From NCBI RefSeq assembly GCF_914271435.1, contig NZ_CAJZAI010000003.1:124001-188000 (forward strand): a DNA stretch of 64,000 nt. The letters run 5' to 3'. This document shows, one piece after another, positions 47,055 through 55,873 of the stretch. This DNA comes from Cupriavidus laharis (GTDB taxonomy: Bacteria; Pseudomonadota; Gammaproteobacteria; Burkholderiales; Burkholderiaceae). Made by a program: the position numbers and the translations under genes. The notes beneath the pieces were generated by a model that worked only from the letters and a program-made list of their open reading frames with translations, made no database searches and was not told the origin of the DNA. Numbering within the stretch: the first letter of the stretch is position 1; every line of letters begins with the position of its first letter.

Positions 47055-47747
47055 TCAACCGCCATCCGCCCAGCCGGCAAAGTGCGCAAACTGTGCCACC
47101 GGCTCGCGTCCCGTCCGCAGGCGATTGGCCGGCTCCCGCGGATCAGGATAGCCAACCGACATACCGCAGACCACGATCTCGCCGTCAGGAATCCCCAACC
47201 GCGCGCGGATGACGCGGTGGTATCGCGCGAACGCTTGCTGCGCGCAGGTCGCCAGCCCGTGGCCAAGCGCCGCCAGCATCACAGCCTGCAGGAACATGCC
47301 GAGGTCCAGCCATGCCGCCTGCGCCTGATCGCGTTCAATAGTGAAGAACAGCCCCACCGGCGCGCCGAAGAAGGCGTAGTTGCGCCCATACTGGCGCGCC
47401 ATGCCAGCGGTGTCGCCGCGCGCAATGTCCAGCAGTCCGTACAGCGTCTTGCCGAGCGTGCGGCGCCGGGCCAGGTAGGGGTCGCGCCACGCGGCAGGGT
47501 AGTAGACGTACTCCTCCTGATGGCCGCCGCCGCCAGCGTGGTGCAGGGCCAGCAGTTCCTCGCTTAACTGCCGCCGCACTTCGCCTGTGCATGCGTACAC
47601 GCGCCAGGGCTGCGTATTCGAGGCGCTGGGGCTGCGCGCGGCATCTGCCAGGATGGCTTCAACGGTCTGCTGTGGCACCGCGGTGTCGAGGAAACCGCGT
47701 ACGCTGCGGCGCGCATGCAGCGCGGCTCGGATGTCGGTGGGGTTCAT
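47055..47747 (-). CDS. Nitroreductase family protein
   Basis: A 230-residue FMN-dependent nitroreductase-type protein. The FMN-binding start is MNPTDIRAALHARRSVRGFLD, with RSPSASNTQPWRVYAC following. C-terminal segment VCGMSVGYPDP is also typical. Members reduce nitro compounds, quinones or enones. Its start overlaps the CoA-transferase stop by 4 bp, so it is the last gene of a seven-gene operon. It could provide an enoate or flavin reduction step there. Confidence 0.9.
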   Translation of the reverse strand: MNPTDIRAALHARRSVRGFLDTAVPQQTVEAILADAARSPSASNTQPWRVYACTGEVRRQLSEELLALHHAGGGGHQEEYVYYPAAWRDPYLARRRTLGKTLYGLLDIARGDTAGMARQYGRNYAFFGAPVGLFFTIERDQAQAAWLDLGMFLQAVMLAALGHGLATCAQQAFARYHRVIRARLGIPDGEIVVCGMSVGYPDPREPANRLRTGREPVAQFAHFAGWADGG

Positions 47748-48988
47748 GATGCGAAAGCTTCGGATGGTGACGGGGTTGCCGCCGCATGTCCGTCGGCGCA
47801 GTGGATTGCCTGCCGCGCCAGCAGGTTGTCGATTTCCTCGCTGCTGTAGCCGGCTGCGCGCAGCACGGCGCGCGTATCCTGCCCGCACGCGGGCGCGGGC
47901 CGTGCGGGCAGCACGTTTTCCTGCGCGCTGTTGATCGGGAAGCCGGGCATGCGGATGTTGCCGAGCGTCGGGTGTGCGGCATGACGGACCATGCGGTTCG
48001 CGGCGACCTGCGGATGCCGCGCGACATCGTCATAGGTCGCCATGCGCGAGCACAGGATGTCGGCGGCCTGCAGTGCCGCCAGCCAGGCATCGGTGCCGCG
48101 CGTCACGAAGACGCGGGTGAGCTCCTTCACCATCTCTGCGCGGTTGGCTACGCGCAGCGGCGACGTCGCAAAGCGCGGGTCGCCGGCCAGCGCAGGCAGG
48201 TCCAGTACTTCACACAGGCGGCGCCAGCGGTCGGGCATGTACGCCGCCACCATGATCCAGCCATCGGCGGTCTCGAACGCCTGGTTCGGCGCCGAATACG
48301 GTGCCGCGCTGCCGGCACGCACCGGCAGTTCGCCGTCGGCGAAATAGCTCGTCATCGAAGACTGCTGCAACACCAGCGCCGCGTTGAGCAGGTTGACGTC
48401 GAGATGTCCGCCCTGTCCGTCACGTGCGCGTTGCGCCAGCCTGGCCAGCACGCCGACGCACGCGACATAGCCGGTCATGACATCGACCACCGGCGCCTGC
48501 ACTTTGCACGGCTCGCCGCCGGGCAGCCCGATCAGGCTCATCAGGCCCGAGTCCGCCTGGATGATGCCGTCCACGCCGGCATGGTCGGCATACGGCCCTT
48601 CCTGCCCATAGGCAGAAATCGAGCAGTAGACCAGCGACGGATGGTCGGCGGACAACTCGGCATAGCCCAGCCCCAGCCGCGCCATCACGCCGGGCCGCAT
48701 GCTTTCCACGACGACGTCTGCCCCGGCCACAAGGCGCCGCGCCACGGCCACGGCATCCTCTGACTTGAGGTCCAGCGCCACGCCGAGCTTGTTGCGGTTG
48801 AAGCCGTGGAACAGGGCGCTATCGTCACCGATCCAGCCGGGCCCGAGGCCGCGGCCGAGTTCGCCGGCCGGCGGCTCGACCTTGATGACTGTCGCGCCCA
48901 TGTCCGCCAGCAGCATGGTGCAGGTCGGGCCAGCCCCGATCTGGGTGAAATCGATGACGGTCAGGCCGTCCAGTGCATTGCGCAACAT
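47744..48988 (-). CDS. CaiB/BaiF family CoA-transferase
   Basis: A 414-residue class III CoA-transferase. The start is LDGLTVIDFTQIGAGPTCTMLLADMGATVIK, and the catalytic aspartate lies in the central region GVDGIIQADSGLMSL. It moves CoA from an acyl-CoA to a free acid, which would activate the operon's substrate. It lies between the Bug receptor gene (64 bp upstream) and the overlapping nitroreductase gene. Confidence 0.92.
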   Translation of the reverse strand: MLRNALDGLTVIDFTQIGAGPTCTMLLADMGATVIKVEPPAGELGRGLGPGWIGDDSALFHGFNRNKLGVALDLKSEDAVAVARRLVAGADVVVESMRPGVMARLGLGYAELSADHPSLVYCSISAYGQEGPYADHAGVDGIIQADSGLMSLIGLPGGEPCKVQAPVVDVMTGYVACVGVLARLAQRARDGQGGHLDVNLLNAALVLQQSSMTSYFADGELPVRAGSAAPYSAPNQAFETADGWIMVAAYMPDRWRRLCEVLDLPALAGDPRFATSPLRVANRAEMVKELTRVFVTRGTDAWLAALQAADILCSRMATYDDVARHPQVAANRMVRHAAHPTLGNIRMPGFPINSAQENVLPARPAPACGQDTRAVLRAAGYSSEEIDNLLARQAIHCADGHAAATPSPSEAFAS

Positions 48989-49052
48989 GTCTGTGCCTCA
49001 GGTAAGGAGGTGGATCGCTTGAAGGTTTCCGCTGCGGTGCCGCTGGCGGCCG

Positions 49053-50048
49053 TCACAGTGCCACCTTGATGCCGTTGCCCTCGATGACGCGCTGCCAGCG
49101 TTGCAGCTCCTTGCCGATGTAAGCCTTGAGTTCCGCCGGCGAGGACGGGTGCGGCTCGAAGCCCTGCTGCGCGAGCTGTGCCGTCACCTCCGGGGATTTG
49201 AGCGCGGCCACCAGCGCGGCGTTGACCTTGTCGACCACGGCCCTGGGCGTCTGCGCGGGCGCGAGCAGGCTGTACCAGAGCTCGGCGTCATAGCCGGCCA
49301 GGCCCGCTTCGGCGAAGGTGGGCAGGTCGGGCATCAGCGTGGTGCGCTTGCTGCCGGCAATGCCCAGCGCACGGAGCTTCCCGGCGCGTACGTACTGGAT
49401 GGCCGAGGCGAACGTCGCGAAGGAGGCCTGCACCTGCCCGCCCATCAGGTCGGTGATGGAAGGGCCGGTGCCCTTGTACGGCACGTGCAGGAGTTCGGTC
49501 TTGTTCAGCCGCGCGAAGACCTCGCCGGCGAGATGCTGCGGCGTGCCGTTGCCGGGGCTGCTGTAGCTGATCTTGCCCGGGTTGGCGTGGGTGTATCCGA
49601 TGAAGTCCTTGAGCGTGTGGAACGGCTGGTCGCCGTTGACCACCAGGATGATCGGCACCGAGGCGATCAGGCCCACGGGCTCGAAGTCGCGCTCGATCCG
49701 GAACGGCACCTTCATGCCGAGGAACGGGTTCATGGTCACCTGGCTGGACGCGATCACGAGCGTATAGCCGTCGGGCGCCGCATGCGCGACGTAGTCGGTG
49801 CCGAGGTTGCCGCCGGCGCCTGGCTTGTTCTCGATCACGATGGTCTGGCCGAGCAGCCTGCTCATCTTCGGCGCGACCAGCCGCGCGAGGATGTCGTTGC
49901 CGCCACCGGGGGCGAACGGCACCACCAGCGTGATCGGCTTCTGTGTCGGGTAAGAGGCCTGCGCGGCGGCTGGCGCCGGCGTGGCGAAGGTCGCCGCCGC
50001 CAGCAGGCCGGCCAGCGCCGTGCGGGCGAGTTGTGAAATGCCTGACAT
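49053..50048 (-). CDS. Bug-family (TctC-type) periplasmic receptor
   Basis: A 331-residue solute receptor with a signal peptide of about 30 residues (ends PAAAQASYP) and family motifs VVPFAPGGGNDILAR and NKPGAGGNLGTDYVA. It should capture the acid degraded by the surrounding genes. No tctAB subunits are nearby. It lies inside the degradation operon between the enoyl-CoA hydratase and CoA-transferase genes. Confidence 0.92.
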   Translation of the reverse strand: MSGISQLARTALAGLLAAATFATPAPAAAQASYPTQKPITLVVPFAPGGGNDILARLVAPKMSRLLGQTIVIENKPGAGGNLGTDYVAHAAPDGYTLVIASSQVTMNPFLGMKVPFRIERDFEPVGLIASVPIILVVNGDQPFHTLKDFIGYTHANPGKISYSSPGNGTPQHLAGEVFARLNKTELLHVPYKGTGPSITDLMGGQVQASFATFASAIQYVRAGKLRALGIAGSKRTTLMPDLPTFAEAGLAGYDAELWYSLLAPAQTPRAVVDKVNAALVAALKSPEVTAQLAQQGFEPHPSSPAELKAYIGKELQRWQRVIEGNGIKVAL

Positions 50049-50087
50049 GCTTGTCTCCTGATGATTGTTCGTGCGTGGGCGCCGGGC

Positions 50088-50891
50088 TTAGCAGCCCGTG
50101 TAGCGCGGCGGGCGCTTTTCCGCGAAAGCCTGCCGGCCTTCGAGCCGGTCGGCGGTGTCGCGCAGTACGCCCCAGTAGAGTTCGGTGAGTTGCTGCGCAT
50201 CGCTCTCGCCAAGGTGAGGCGTCTGGCGCGACAGCTTCTTGATGGCCTGTACGGCCAGCGGCGCGTTGCGAGCGATCCTGGTGGCCAGCGTGAGTGCGCG
50301 GTCAAGCAGCGCCTCGGGCGCGACCAGCTCCGTGACCAGGCCGATACACTGCGCCTGCTCTGCGTCGATGCGCTCGCCCGTCAGCGCCATCTGCATGGCG
50401 TGCGCCGACGGCACTGCCTTGAGCAGCCGGTGCAGGCCGGAGACCGCCGGAATCGACCCGACGGATGCTTCAGGCAGGCCGAATGTAGCCGCCTGCGAGG
50501 CCACGCGCAGGTCGCATTGCAACGCTATCTCCAGGCCGGCACCGAGGCAGTGGCCGTTCACTGCGGCGATCAGCGGCTTCCAGAGCCCAAGGTCGGACAG
50601 GTCCATCAGCCGGATATAGAGGCCCAGGTCGGCGGCGTGCTCCGGCGCGCGGAACAGTGCCTGCGGGTAAGAGGCCGGCGACGTGCGCGTGCTGGACAGG
50701 TCGGCCCCTGCGCAGAATGCCCGTGCGCCGGCACCGGTCAGCACCGCAGCCCGCAGGTCGTCGCGGTCGCGCACTTCGGCCAGGTGGGCGCGCAGCGCGC
50801 GCAGGGCGGACACGTCCAGCGCATTGAGCGCCTGCGGCCGGTCGAGGGTCAGGACGGCCACCGCGCCGTCGATCTCCATGCGTACGGTCAT
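50088..50891 (-). CDS. Enoyl-CoA hydratase/isomerase family protein
   Basis: A 267-residue crotonase-fold protein. The oxyanion-hole segments are FCAGADLSST and NGHCLGAGLEIAL, and the second catalytic glutamate region reads LPEASVGSIPAVSG, fitting a hydratase. The C-terminus has the usual FAEKRPPRYTG. The ATG at 50891 follows GGAGG and gives normal length; the longer frame runs into the SDR gene. It supplies hydration in a beta-oxidation-like sequence. Confidence 0.93.
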   Translation of the reverse strand: MTVRMEIDGAVAVLTLDRPQALNALDVSALRALRAHLAEVRDRDDLRAAVLTGAGARAFCAGADLSSTRTSPASYPQALFRAPEHAADLGLYIRLMDLSDLGLWKPLIAAVNGHCLGAGLEIALQCDLRVASQAATFGLPEASVGSIPAVSGLHRLLKAVPSAHAMQMALTGERIDAEQAQCIGLVTELVAPEALLDRALTLATRIARNAPLAVQAIKKLSRQTPHLGESDAQQLTELYWGVLRDTADRLEGRQAFAEKRPPRYTGC

Positions 50892-50901
50892 GGCGGCCTC
50901 C

Positions 50902-51666
50902 TTACACGCTGGGCGACGACAGGCTGCGCCCGCCGCACACGTAGAGCGTCTGCCCGGTGACATAGGACGAGCGCGGGTCGAGGAAGAAGTCCACGGCATT
51001 GGCAATATCGTCCGCCGTGCCGATGCGCTGCACCGGCACCGACTTCTGCAGCCTGGCCTGCACCTCGGGCGCAAAGCCGCGGAACAGCGGCGTATCGACA
51101 ATGCCGGGGGCCACCGCGTTGACGGTGATGCCCTTGGCCGCGAACTCGATCGCGAGCGAGCGCGTCAGGCTGACCACGCCGCCCTTTGCCGCGGAATAGT
51201 TGGCCTGGCCGAAGCCGCCCAGCCACGCACGCGACGAGATGTTCACGACGCGCCCGTAGCCGCGCTCGACCATGCCGGGCAGCGCCGCGCGGCAGCACAG
51301 GAACTGCGAGCGCAGATTGGTATCGATGACGAGGTCCCAGTCTTCATCGCGCATGGACAGGAAGCGCATGTCGCGCACGGCGCCGGCGTTGTTGACCAGG
51401 CAGTCGATGCGGCCCGCCTGTGCCTGCACCCGGGCGAAGGCCTCGTTGACGGCGGCGGAGTCGGTCAGGTCGGCTGCCGCGCCGATGACCTTCAGGCCCT
51501 CGGCGGCGAGTGCGGAGACGGTGTCATCGAGCGTGGCCGCGTCGCGGTCCAGCAGCGCGACGGTCAGGCCGCCGCGCGCCAGATGCGCCGCGATGCCGAG
51601 GCCGATGCCGCGCGCCGCGCCAGTGACCACGGCGACGTGGGGAGAATCAAAGTCTTGCGTGGCCAT
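50902..51666 (-). CDS. SDR family dehydrogenase (3-hydroxyacyl-CoA type candidate)
   Basis: A 254-residue classical SDR: TGAARGIG at about residues 16-23, NNAG near 95, catalytic YSAAKGG near 158 and SYVTGQTLYVCGG near the end. In its operon between hydratase and thiolase it would oxidise the 3-hydroxyacyl-CoA. It begins 1 bp after the thiolase gene ends, so they are coupled. Confidence 0.92.
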   Translation of the reverse strand: MATQDFDSPHVAVVTGAARGIGLGIAAHLARGGLTVALLDRDAATLDDTVSALAAEGLKVIGAAADLTDSAAVNEAFARVQAQAGRIDCLVNNAGAVRDMRFLSMRDEDWDLVIDTNLRSQFLCCRAALPGMVERGYGRVVNISSRAWLGGFGQANYSAAKGGVVSLTRSLAIEFAAKGITVNAVAPGIVDTPLFRGFAPEVQARLQKSVPVQRIGTADDIANAVDFFLDPRSSYVTGQTLYVCGGRSLSSPSV

Positions 51667-51667
51667 C

Positions 51668-52813
51668 TCACACTCCCAGCAGGTGAACCGAGGACGCGGC
51701 GTGGTCTACACCCGCAATGCCGCCGCCGGTACATTGCGTGAGCCCCACGCGGGCGTTGGCGACCTGCCGGTCGCCGGCGCGGCCCTGCAGGTGCCACAGG
51801 ATCTCCACCATCTGGGCCACGCCGGTGGCACCCAGCGGGTGCCCCTTGGCCAGCAGGCCGCCGCTCGGGTTGACCGGCACACGGCCGCCAAGCCGCGTGG
51901 CGCCCGATTTCAGCAGCCCTACGGCTTCGCCGTGCGGCGCCAGGCCCAGCGCTTCGTAGTACAGCAGCTCGGCAATGGTGAAGGCATCGTGCAGTTCCAC
52001 CACGTCGACGTCTTCCGGGCCGAGCCCGGCCTGTTCGTAGGCCTGCCGTGCCGCACGCGCGGTGATCTCGGCATCGAGGAGGTCGTCGTCGGCCTGTTCG
52101 CGGATGCCGGAGACGACCACCGAGGCGAGCACCTTCACCGGACGGTGGCGTGCCGGGCGCTTCGTGCTGACCACCAGTGCCGCCGCGCCATCGACCTGTG
52201 AAGGGCAGCATTGCAGCAGCGTCAGCGGGTCGGCGATCATGCGCGAGGCCAGCACCTCCTCCACCGTGGTCCCGGTGCGCTGCTGCGCGAACGGGTTCAG
52301 CGAGCCGTTGTGGCGATTCTTCACGGCTACCTCGGCCAGGTCGGCGGGGCTGGCGTCGCGCTCGTGCAGGAAGCGCGTGCCGCGCATCGCATATACCGCG
52401 GGCAGGACCATGCCGGCCCTGGCGTAGAGGTCGGTCTTGTGATCGTTGCGCTGCATCGGGATGGTGCCGCCGCCAAGCGCCGTGAGCTGCTCGATGCCGA
52501 ACACCAGCACCGTGTCGTACTGGCCGGCCAGCAGCGCATGGCGTGCCAGGTGCACGCCGGTGGCACCGCTTGCGCAGGCGTTCTCGACGTTGTAGACCGG
52601 GATGCCGCGAAAGCCCAGGTCGCGCACGATGAGCTGGCCGAGGATCATGCCGCCCAGCACGTTGGCGCAGTAGATGGCCTGGATGTCGGCCGGTTGCAAG
52701 CCGGCGTCGTCCAGCGCCTGGAGGATGGCTTGTTGCGCGAGTTCCGGCGCGAGCACGCCAGCGTGGCGGCCAAATGGCGTCATGGCGCCGCCGTGGATGT
52801 AGATGTCCTGCAT
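51668..52813 (-). CDS. Thiolase family protein (SCP-x-like acyl-CoA thiolase)
   Basis: A 381-residue thiolase-fold protein of the SCP2/lipid-transfer subgroup. The nucleophile cysteine is in NVENACASGATGVHLA, and the C-terminal active-site residues are in NPSGGLLAKGHPLGATG and QCTGGG. Members of this subgroup act with a DUF35 partner, encoded just upstream. It should release acetyl-CoA or propionyl-CoA from the oxidised substrate. Start at 52813 follows a ribosome site. Confidence 0.92.
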   Translation of the reverse strand: MQDIYIHGGAMTPFGRHAGVLAPELAQQAILQALDDAGLQPADIQAIYCANVLGGMILGQLIVRDLGFRGIPVYNVENACASGATGVHLARHALLAGQYDTVLVFGIEQLTALGGGTIPMQRNDHKTDLYARAGMVLPAVYAMRGTRFLHERDASPADLAEVAVKNRHNGSLNPFAQQRTGTTVEEVLASRMIADPLTLLQCCPSQVDGAAALVVSTKRPARHRPVKVLASVVVSGIREQADDDLLDAEITARAARQAYEQAGLGPEDVDVVELHDAFTIAELLYYEALGLAPHGEAVGLLKSGATRLGGRVPVNPSGGLLAKGHPLGATGVAQMVEILWHLQGRAGDRQVANARVGLTQCTGGGIAGVDHAASSVHLLGV

Positions 52814-52832
52814 CTTGCTTACCTCTTGAGGA

Positions 52833-53186
52833 TCAGGCCGGCACGGCCAGGAAGACGTAGCCGAATTCGGCGTCCGGCTGAGCGCTGTAGCGCTGGCCGA
52901 TGGCGGGGCGGTCGGTCCCCTGCAGGCGTCCGAAGATGCGCACAGGGCCGGGGAAATCCACGTAGCCGAGCGCATAAGGCGCCAGTCCGCTCTTCGGGCT
53001 CGGATGGATCACGGTAAAGCTGTACACCGCGCCCGTGCCGGTCACAGGCACCACGTCATGGCGCGAGGCGAGTGGCGAGGCGTCGGGCAGGGCGGGGAAT
53101 ACATACTCGCCGGTGGCGCGATCGCGCGAGGCTTGCAGTTGCGGCGCTGGGCCGGGGTTCCACAGTGGGTAGGGAAGGTCTGGCAC
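52833..53186 (-). CDS. DUF35/OB-fold thiolase partner lacking its zinc ribbon
   Basis: A 117-residue OB-fold protein. The central VYSFTVIHPSPKSGLAPYALGYVDFP is typical of the DUF35 acyl-CoA-binding OB domain. GTG start at 53186 follows CAGGAGA. The N-terminal part, which usually holds a CxxC-based zinc ribbon, contains no cysteine at all here. It is the first gene of the operon, 19 bp before the thiolase, with which it probably forms a complex. Confidence 0.85.
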   Translation of the reverse strand: MPDLPYPLWNPGPAPQLQASRDRATGEYVFPALPDASPLASRHDVVPVTGTGAVYSFTVIHPSPKSGLAPYALGYVDFPGPVRIFGRLQGTDRPAIGQRYSAQPDAEFGYVFLAVPA

Positions 53187-53549
53187 GGCAGTCTCCTGTT
53201 GTCGGATATCGGCTGGCCGTGCATCGGTGAGCGCGCGGCCTTGTGCGTAATGGTTGTCGCCGGCGCGATTCCGTACAAACGATATTTCGGGCGTTGTCGA
53301 TTGAGTAAATCTCAACCGAGAGAGATGGAGAGAGGGCCAGCCAGGGCAGCGGACTCGGCGCGAGCAGGCTGCCGGAGCGTCTTCCGACACTGGCATGAAC
53401 TGCAAAGTGGTTGGCGCGCATTGCGCGGCTCCGATTGCTGCAGGCGCTAGTCTTGTCACAGCGGACTGGTCGGTGCGATAGGGCGCCGCGGTCGGTTCGC
53501 CTGTGCCCATGGCGCCGCAATCCGATGTTTTCAGAAGGACGAAACCCGC
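53187..53549. other. Intergenic region with promoter of the degradation operon
   Basis: About 360 bp between the divergent DUF35 and hypothetical genes. TTGAG-TAAAT-CTCAA near 53296 is a small inverted repeat with the T-N11-A character of LysR boxes. It may be an operator for the minus-strand operon. No other element was recognised. Confidence 0.35.
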
Positions 53550-53882
53550 ATGACCTACTCGATCTCCCGTGCTGACCTGGACACCATCACCGATGCGGAA
53601 CTGGCCGGCAGCACCACGAAGCTCCTGCCGCAGTGGGCGGATATCCCGGCGGAATTCCGCGACGGCAACGTCTACACGCGGATGGCGGAAGCGCGCCTGC
53701 TCGACTACCCGATGCCGGGCATTTCCATCTCGTTCCTGCCAGGATTTGAAGACGAGGCGGCCTGCAAGGCCATCGACCGCTGCATCGTCGCGCACCTGAA
53801 AGCCTTTGCACCACGGCACGAGCACCGGATTGCCGGTGTCGGCTACATGCTGTCGAAGATCTGCAGGATCACGGCCGCGTAG
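53550..53882 (+). CDS. Hypothetical protein
   Basis: A 110-residue soluble protein with no signal peptide, membrane segment or recognised motif. A good ribosome site (AAGGACG) precedes its ATG, and its composition looks normal for a coding region. It overlaps the converging LysR gene by 14 bp at their 3' ends. Function unknown. Confidence 0.7.
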   Translation: MTYSISRADLDTITDAELAGSTTKLLPQWADIPAEFRDGNVYTRMAEARLLDYPMPGISISFLPGFEDEAACKAIDRCIVAHLKAFAPRHEHRIAGVGYMLSKICRITAA

Positions 53883-54813
53883 TCGCCCGATGGGCGGCTG
53901 CCAGCCTCACCAGGGCATCCTCCGAGCCCCGGCTGGCTTCCGCCACGAAGTCAACGAAGCGCCGCACCCGTGCCGGCATCCGGCTGCGCTGTGGGTAGTA
54001 CATGTACAGTCCGACGTTGCCGGCACTGAGCCCCGGCAGGATTGCCTTTAACCGGCCGGCAAGCAGATCTGCGTGGACCATGTACGCGCTCAGTTGCCCG
54101 ATTCCCACCCCGGCGCGCACCGCTTCGACCTCGGTCTCGACGTCATTGAACGTGGTCACGGCCGGCATTTCCTGATAGACCTGATTGCCATCCACCACCA
54201 ATTCCCACGGCACCATACGCCCCGTCACTGGCCGCCGAAAGCCCGTGCACTGGTGATGCTGCAGCGCTGCCAGCGTCGTCGGTTCGCCATGCCTTGCCAG
54301 GTAGTCAGGTGCTGCGCAGATGACCAGCGGCAGGTCACACAGCCGTCGCGCCACGAGGTTCTGCGCGGGACTGGTGCCGGCGCGGAACCCGACATCGATC
54401 TGCGCTTCGACGAGGTCGGTAAACAGGTCGCTCAGCACCACATCGAAGGTGATGCCGGGCCAGCTCTCGCGGAACGCGCGGATCAGCGGCACCAGGACAC
54501 GGCTGCCGATCGACGGCGGCGCGGTAATGCGGATCATGCCGTCGTTCTCGCTCAGGCTGCTGCGGACCTGCTCCAATGCCTCGTCCAGCAGACGCATGCC
54601 CGGCGCGGCCAACTCGAAGAGCCTTGCGCCTTCGGTAGTCAGGCTGAGCTTGCGTGTGGTCCGGTGCAGTAGCCGGACACCCAGCTCCGCTTCCAGCGTG
54701 CGTATCGCCTTGCTGACGGCCTGAGGGGTAATGTCTGCTTCCATGGCGGCGCGACGAAAGCTCCCGGCGCGCACCACGCCGAGGAACAGGGTAACGACTC
54801 GGGCCTTGTCCAT
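53869..54813 (-). CDS. LysR-family transcriptional regulator
   Basis: A 314-residue LysR-type regulator. The helix-turn-helix region reads GSFRRAAMEADITPQAVSKAIRTLE, and the C-terminal effector domain is of the CrgA-like type (VSRP-like segment LPLVICAAPDYLARHG). It is on the same strand as the acid-degradation operon, upstream of it, and is a candidate regulator. The 3' end overlaps the hypothetical gene. Confidence 0.9.
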   Translation of the reverse strand: MDKARVVTLFLGVVRAGSFRRAAMEADITPQAVSKAIRTLEAELGVRLLHRTTRKLSLTTEGARLFELAAPGMRLLDEALEQVRSSLSENDGMIRITAPPSIGSRVLVPLIRAFRESWPGITFDVVLSDLFTDLVEAQIDVGFRAGTSPAQNLVARRLCDLPLVICAAPDYLARHGEPTTLAALQHHQCTGFRRPVTGRMVPWELVVDGNQVYQEMPAVTTFNDVETEVEAVRAGVGIGQLSAYMVHADLLAGRLKAILPGLSAGNVGLYMYYPQRSRMPARVRRFVDFVAEASRGSEDALVRLAAAHRATTRP

Positions 54814-54933
54814 GATCAGGAACCGTTGGTTGCGAACAGACCCATCATAGTGCGGACGAGGTGAGAATCGCGCGCTCCGTCGCTCAGATGTCGTTGGACT
54901 ATAACGAGATCAGGACACAAGGGGGTACCCAAG

Positions 54934-55851
54934 ATGGCCTGTTCCCCGCTGCCCCCGGGCACGCTGTGGCCTGCCGTGGTGCGGCAGGCCTCGCACGCGC
55001 TGGCCTGTGGCGCGCTCCGGCCCATCGAGACGACGGCTTCGGTGATCGATGATGCCGGCGTGCGCTTCCTTGTGCGTCAGGTATCCAGCCTGGCCCGCAA
55101 GGAGTCGGCCAGGCAGCAGTGCGTGGCGGGGGCGGGGCGCGCACAGGCCGATCCGTTCCTGCCTTGTGATCCCGACCTGGTGATTGGGGCTATTTCCGAC
55201 GACCATCTGGCGGTGCTCAACAAGTTCAGCGTCATCGACTACCACCTGCTGATCGTGACCCGTCGCTTTGCACCTCAGGAAGCGCTGCTTACCGTAGCGG
55301 ATTTCTCGGCGCTGCTGGCCTGCATGGCCGAGTACCCCTGCCTGGGCTTCTACAACGGCGGGCAGCTTGCCGGTGCAAGCCAGCCGCACAAGCACCTGCA
55401 GACGGTGCCGCTCACGGCAGAGGGCCCGCCGCTGCCCATTGCGCCCCTGCTGGCTTCGGCTTTCACCAGGACAGGAGTGCCCTGCATGGTACCGGGCCTG
55501 GATTTTGCGCACGCGTATATGGCGCTGGACCTGAAGGGCGTGCCGGCAGGTGAGCGGGCCCGCATTGCTTGCGAGCGCTATCGCGAGCTGCTCGGCACCG
55601 CCGGGCTCGGCACGGTGGAAGTGGCGGGTGAACTGCACCAGTCGGCGCCCTACAACCTGCTTGTGATGCAGGAAGGCATGCTGCTGGTGCCCAGATGCGC
55701 GGGGGCCGTGGAGGGCGTTGCTCTGAACGCGCTGGCATACGCGGGCACGCTGTTCGTGCGCGACGCCGCGCAGATGCACACCGTCGAGCAACTCGGCCCG
55801 ATGACCATGCTGCGGCGGGCCGCAGGCGTAGCGCGGCCAAATGAGGCCTGA
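54934..55851 (+). CDS. ATP adenylyltransferase (diadenosine tetraphosphate phosphorylase)
   Basis: A 305-residue HIT-superfamily enzyme related to yeast Apa1/Apa2. The active-site histidines appear in GASQPHKHLQTVPL, and the N-terminal region KFSVIDYHLLIVTR is typical of the ATP_transf family. It splits Ap4A by phosphorolysis to ATP and ADP. The gene converges with the EF-G paralogue and is probably single. Confidence 0.9.
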   Translation: MACSPLPPGTLWPAVVRQASHALACGALRPIETTASVIDDAGVRFLVRQVSSLARKESARQQCVAGAGRAQADPFLPCDPDLVIGAISDDHLAVLNKFSVIDYHLLIVTRRFAPQEALLTVADFSALLACMAEYPCLGFYNGGQLAGASQPHKHLQTVPLTAEGPPLPIAPLLASAFTRTGVPCMVPGLDFAHAYMALDLKGVPAGERARIACERYRELLGTAGLGTVEVAGELHQSAPYNLLVMQEGMLLVPRCAGAVEGVALNALAYAGTLFVRDAAQMHTVEQLGPMTMLRRAAGVARPNEA

Positions 55852-55873
55852 GGCTACCCGCCGTCAGCCGCCA

